Origin: Craterostigma plantagineum
Lineage: Eukaryota > Streptophyta > Magnoliopsida > Lamiales > Linderniaceae
Length of the DNA: 64,000 nucleotides
NCBI GenBank assembly: GCA_027422505.1
Contig: JAPQWV010000018.1
Span: 13,038,001-13,102,000 of the forward strand
Direction: 5' to 3'
Below the pieces are notes generated by a model that was given only the letters and a program-made list of their open reading frames with translations, ran no database searches and was not told where the DNA came from. This document shows positions 63,510 through 64,000 of the stretch, in pieces (position 1 is the stretch's first letter; each line of letters starts with the position of its first letter). A program made the position numbers and the translations under genes.

Positions 63510-64000
63510 ATAATATATAATATAATATATATATATGAATATATAATTAACATGTATTTTTTAAGCACGGTCCCTACATTATGTGGCCATGCGATTTAAT
63601 AATTTAAATTGAAGAAGTAGATATGTAGGAAATTTCGTCAGCATTCTTAGAATCATCCAAATAAATAACAGCCGAAAAAAAAAAACAAACTGCGATTTTA
63701 TAAGGTCTGGGAAATGGGCTGAGTTGATGAGATGAGACACGTTTCATTTGGGCGAGCATGAATTTAAATTTGAACTCTACATATATTGTAGCTCCATTAT
63801 CAATAATCAAATTAGCACAGCCACAAATATGCCGGCGGTGGAATGTATTTGCCCCGTCAATAACCGAATTAACGTAGCCACAATATTGGTATTTTTAATT
63901 AAATAAACGAAAAAAATAATCATTAACAAAATACACCGAAAAGTAAAAGTATTAATAAAATAAGCCTTTTCGTACTCTTGGAGTACGAATTAGTGTAACT
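63510..64000. other. intergenic to window end
   Basis: AT-rich with no gene or terminal repeat recognised. The two phrases ATTATCAATAATCAAATTAG and CGTCAATAACCGAATTAACG look like an old short duplication. Confidence 0.4.

Overview
The window is plant nuclear DNA, almost certainly from a eudicot. An asterid (perhaps Lamiales) is only my guess from the overall feel of the genes and repeats. It is gene-poor and repeat-dense, with AT-rich intergenic sequence, GT-AG introns and Ty1/copia elements primed on initiator tRNA-Met. Most long reading frames belong to retroelements.

Layout. 1-3.7 kb: 3' part of a plus-strand copia element. 3.7-5.95 kb: intergenic sequence, a possible LINE tail and small repeats. 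5.96-11.26 kb: a decayed minus-strand copia element carrying a 493-bp hAT-like insert. 11.4-20.3 kb: three broken copies of a Bet v 1/major-latex-protein-like (MLP) gene, one split by an insertion with a 5S rRNA-like segment, plus a miniature CACTA element and a SIRE-type LTR that itself hosts a gypsy-like solo LTR. 20.5-27.7 kb: repeated upstream modules, one split by a young copia element whose gag-pol is open except for a single in-frame TAG. 27.7 and 45.0 kb: two intact paralogous small secreted DUF26/Gnk2-like proteins. Between them lie a 10.4-kb SIRE-type element with an extra 3' ORF region and a 5.1-kb Tork/Tnt1-type element. 46.5-56.3 kb: one 9.8-kb Mutator-like element (MULE). 56.4-58.1 kb: a complete eight-exon PTST1-like gene (CBM48 protein targeting to starch). 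58.3-64 kb: several non-autonomous DNA transposons and a Helitron 3' end.

Main discovery. The MULE (46495-56305) has 54-bp terminal inverted repeats and a perfect 10-bp target duplication. It lies 133 bp upstream of the PTST1-like start codon. It contains no recognisable transposase. It carries two paralogous DUF1985-type genes in inverted, convergent orientation. The right copy ends in a decayed Ulp1/C48 SUMO-protease-like domain. The left copy lacks that domain and ends in a different C-terminus. The MULE also carries a captured DEK_C-type exon, four arrays of a degenerate repeat of about 21 bp (consensus near GGGACCCGCGCATAAATTC), a roughly 312-bp tandem repeat, and a 1.7-kb solo LTR. ULP-carrying MULEs are known in plants (Kaonashi-type elements). 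This arrangement, and the 21-bp arrays, I do not recognise.

Ordinary genes are few: the PTST1-like gene and the two DUF26-like genes. Everything else with coding similarity is a transposon gene or a pseudogene. All boundaries were read by eye. Domain names come from recognising motifs, not from a search.
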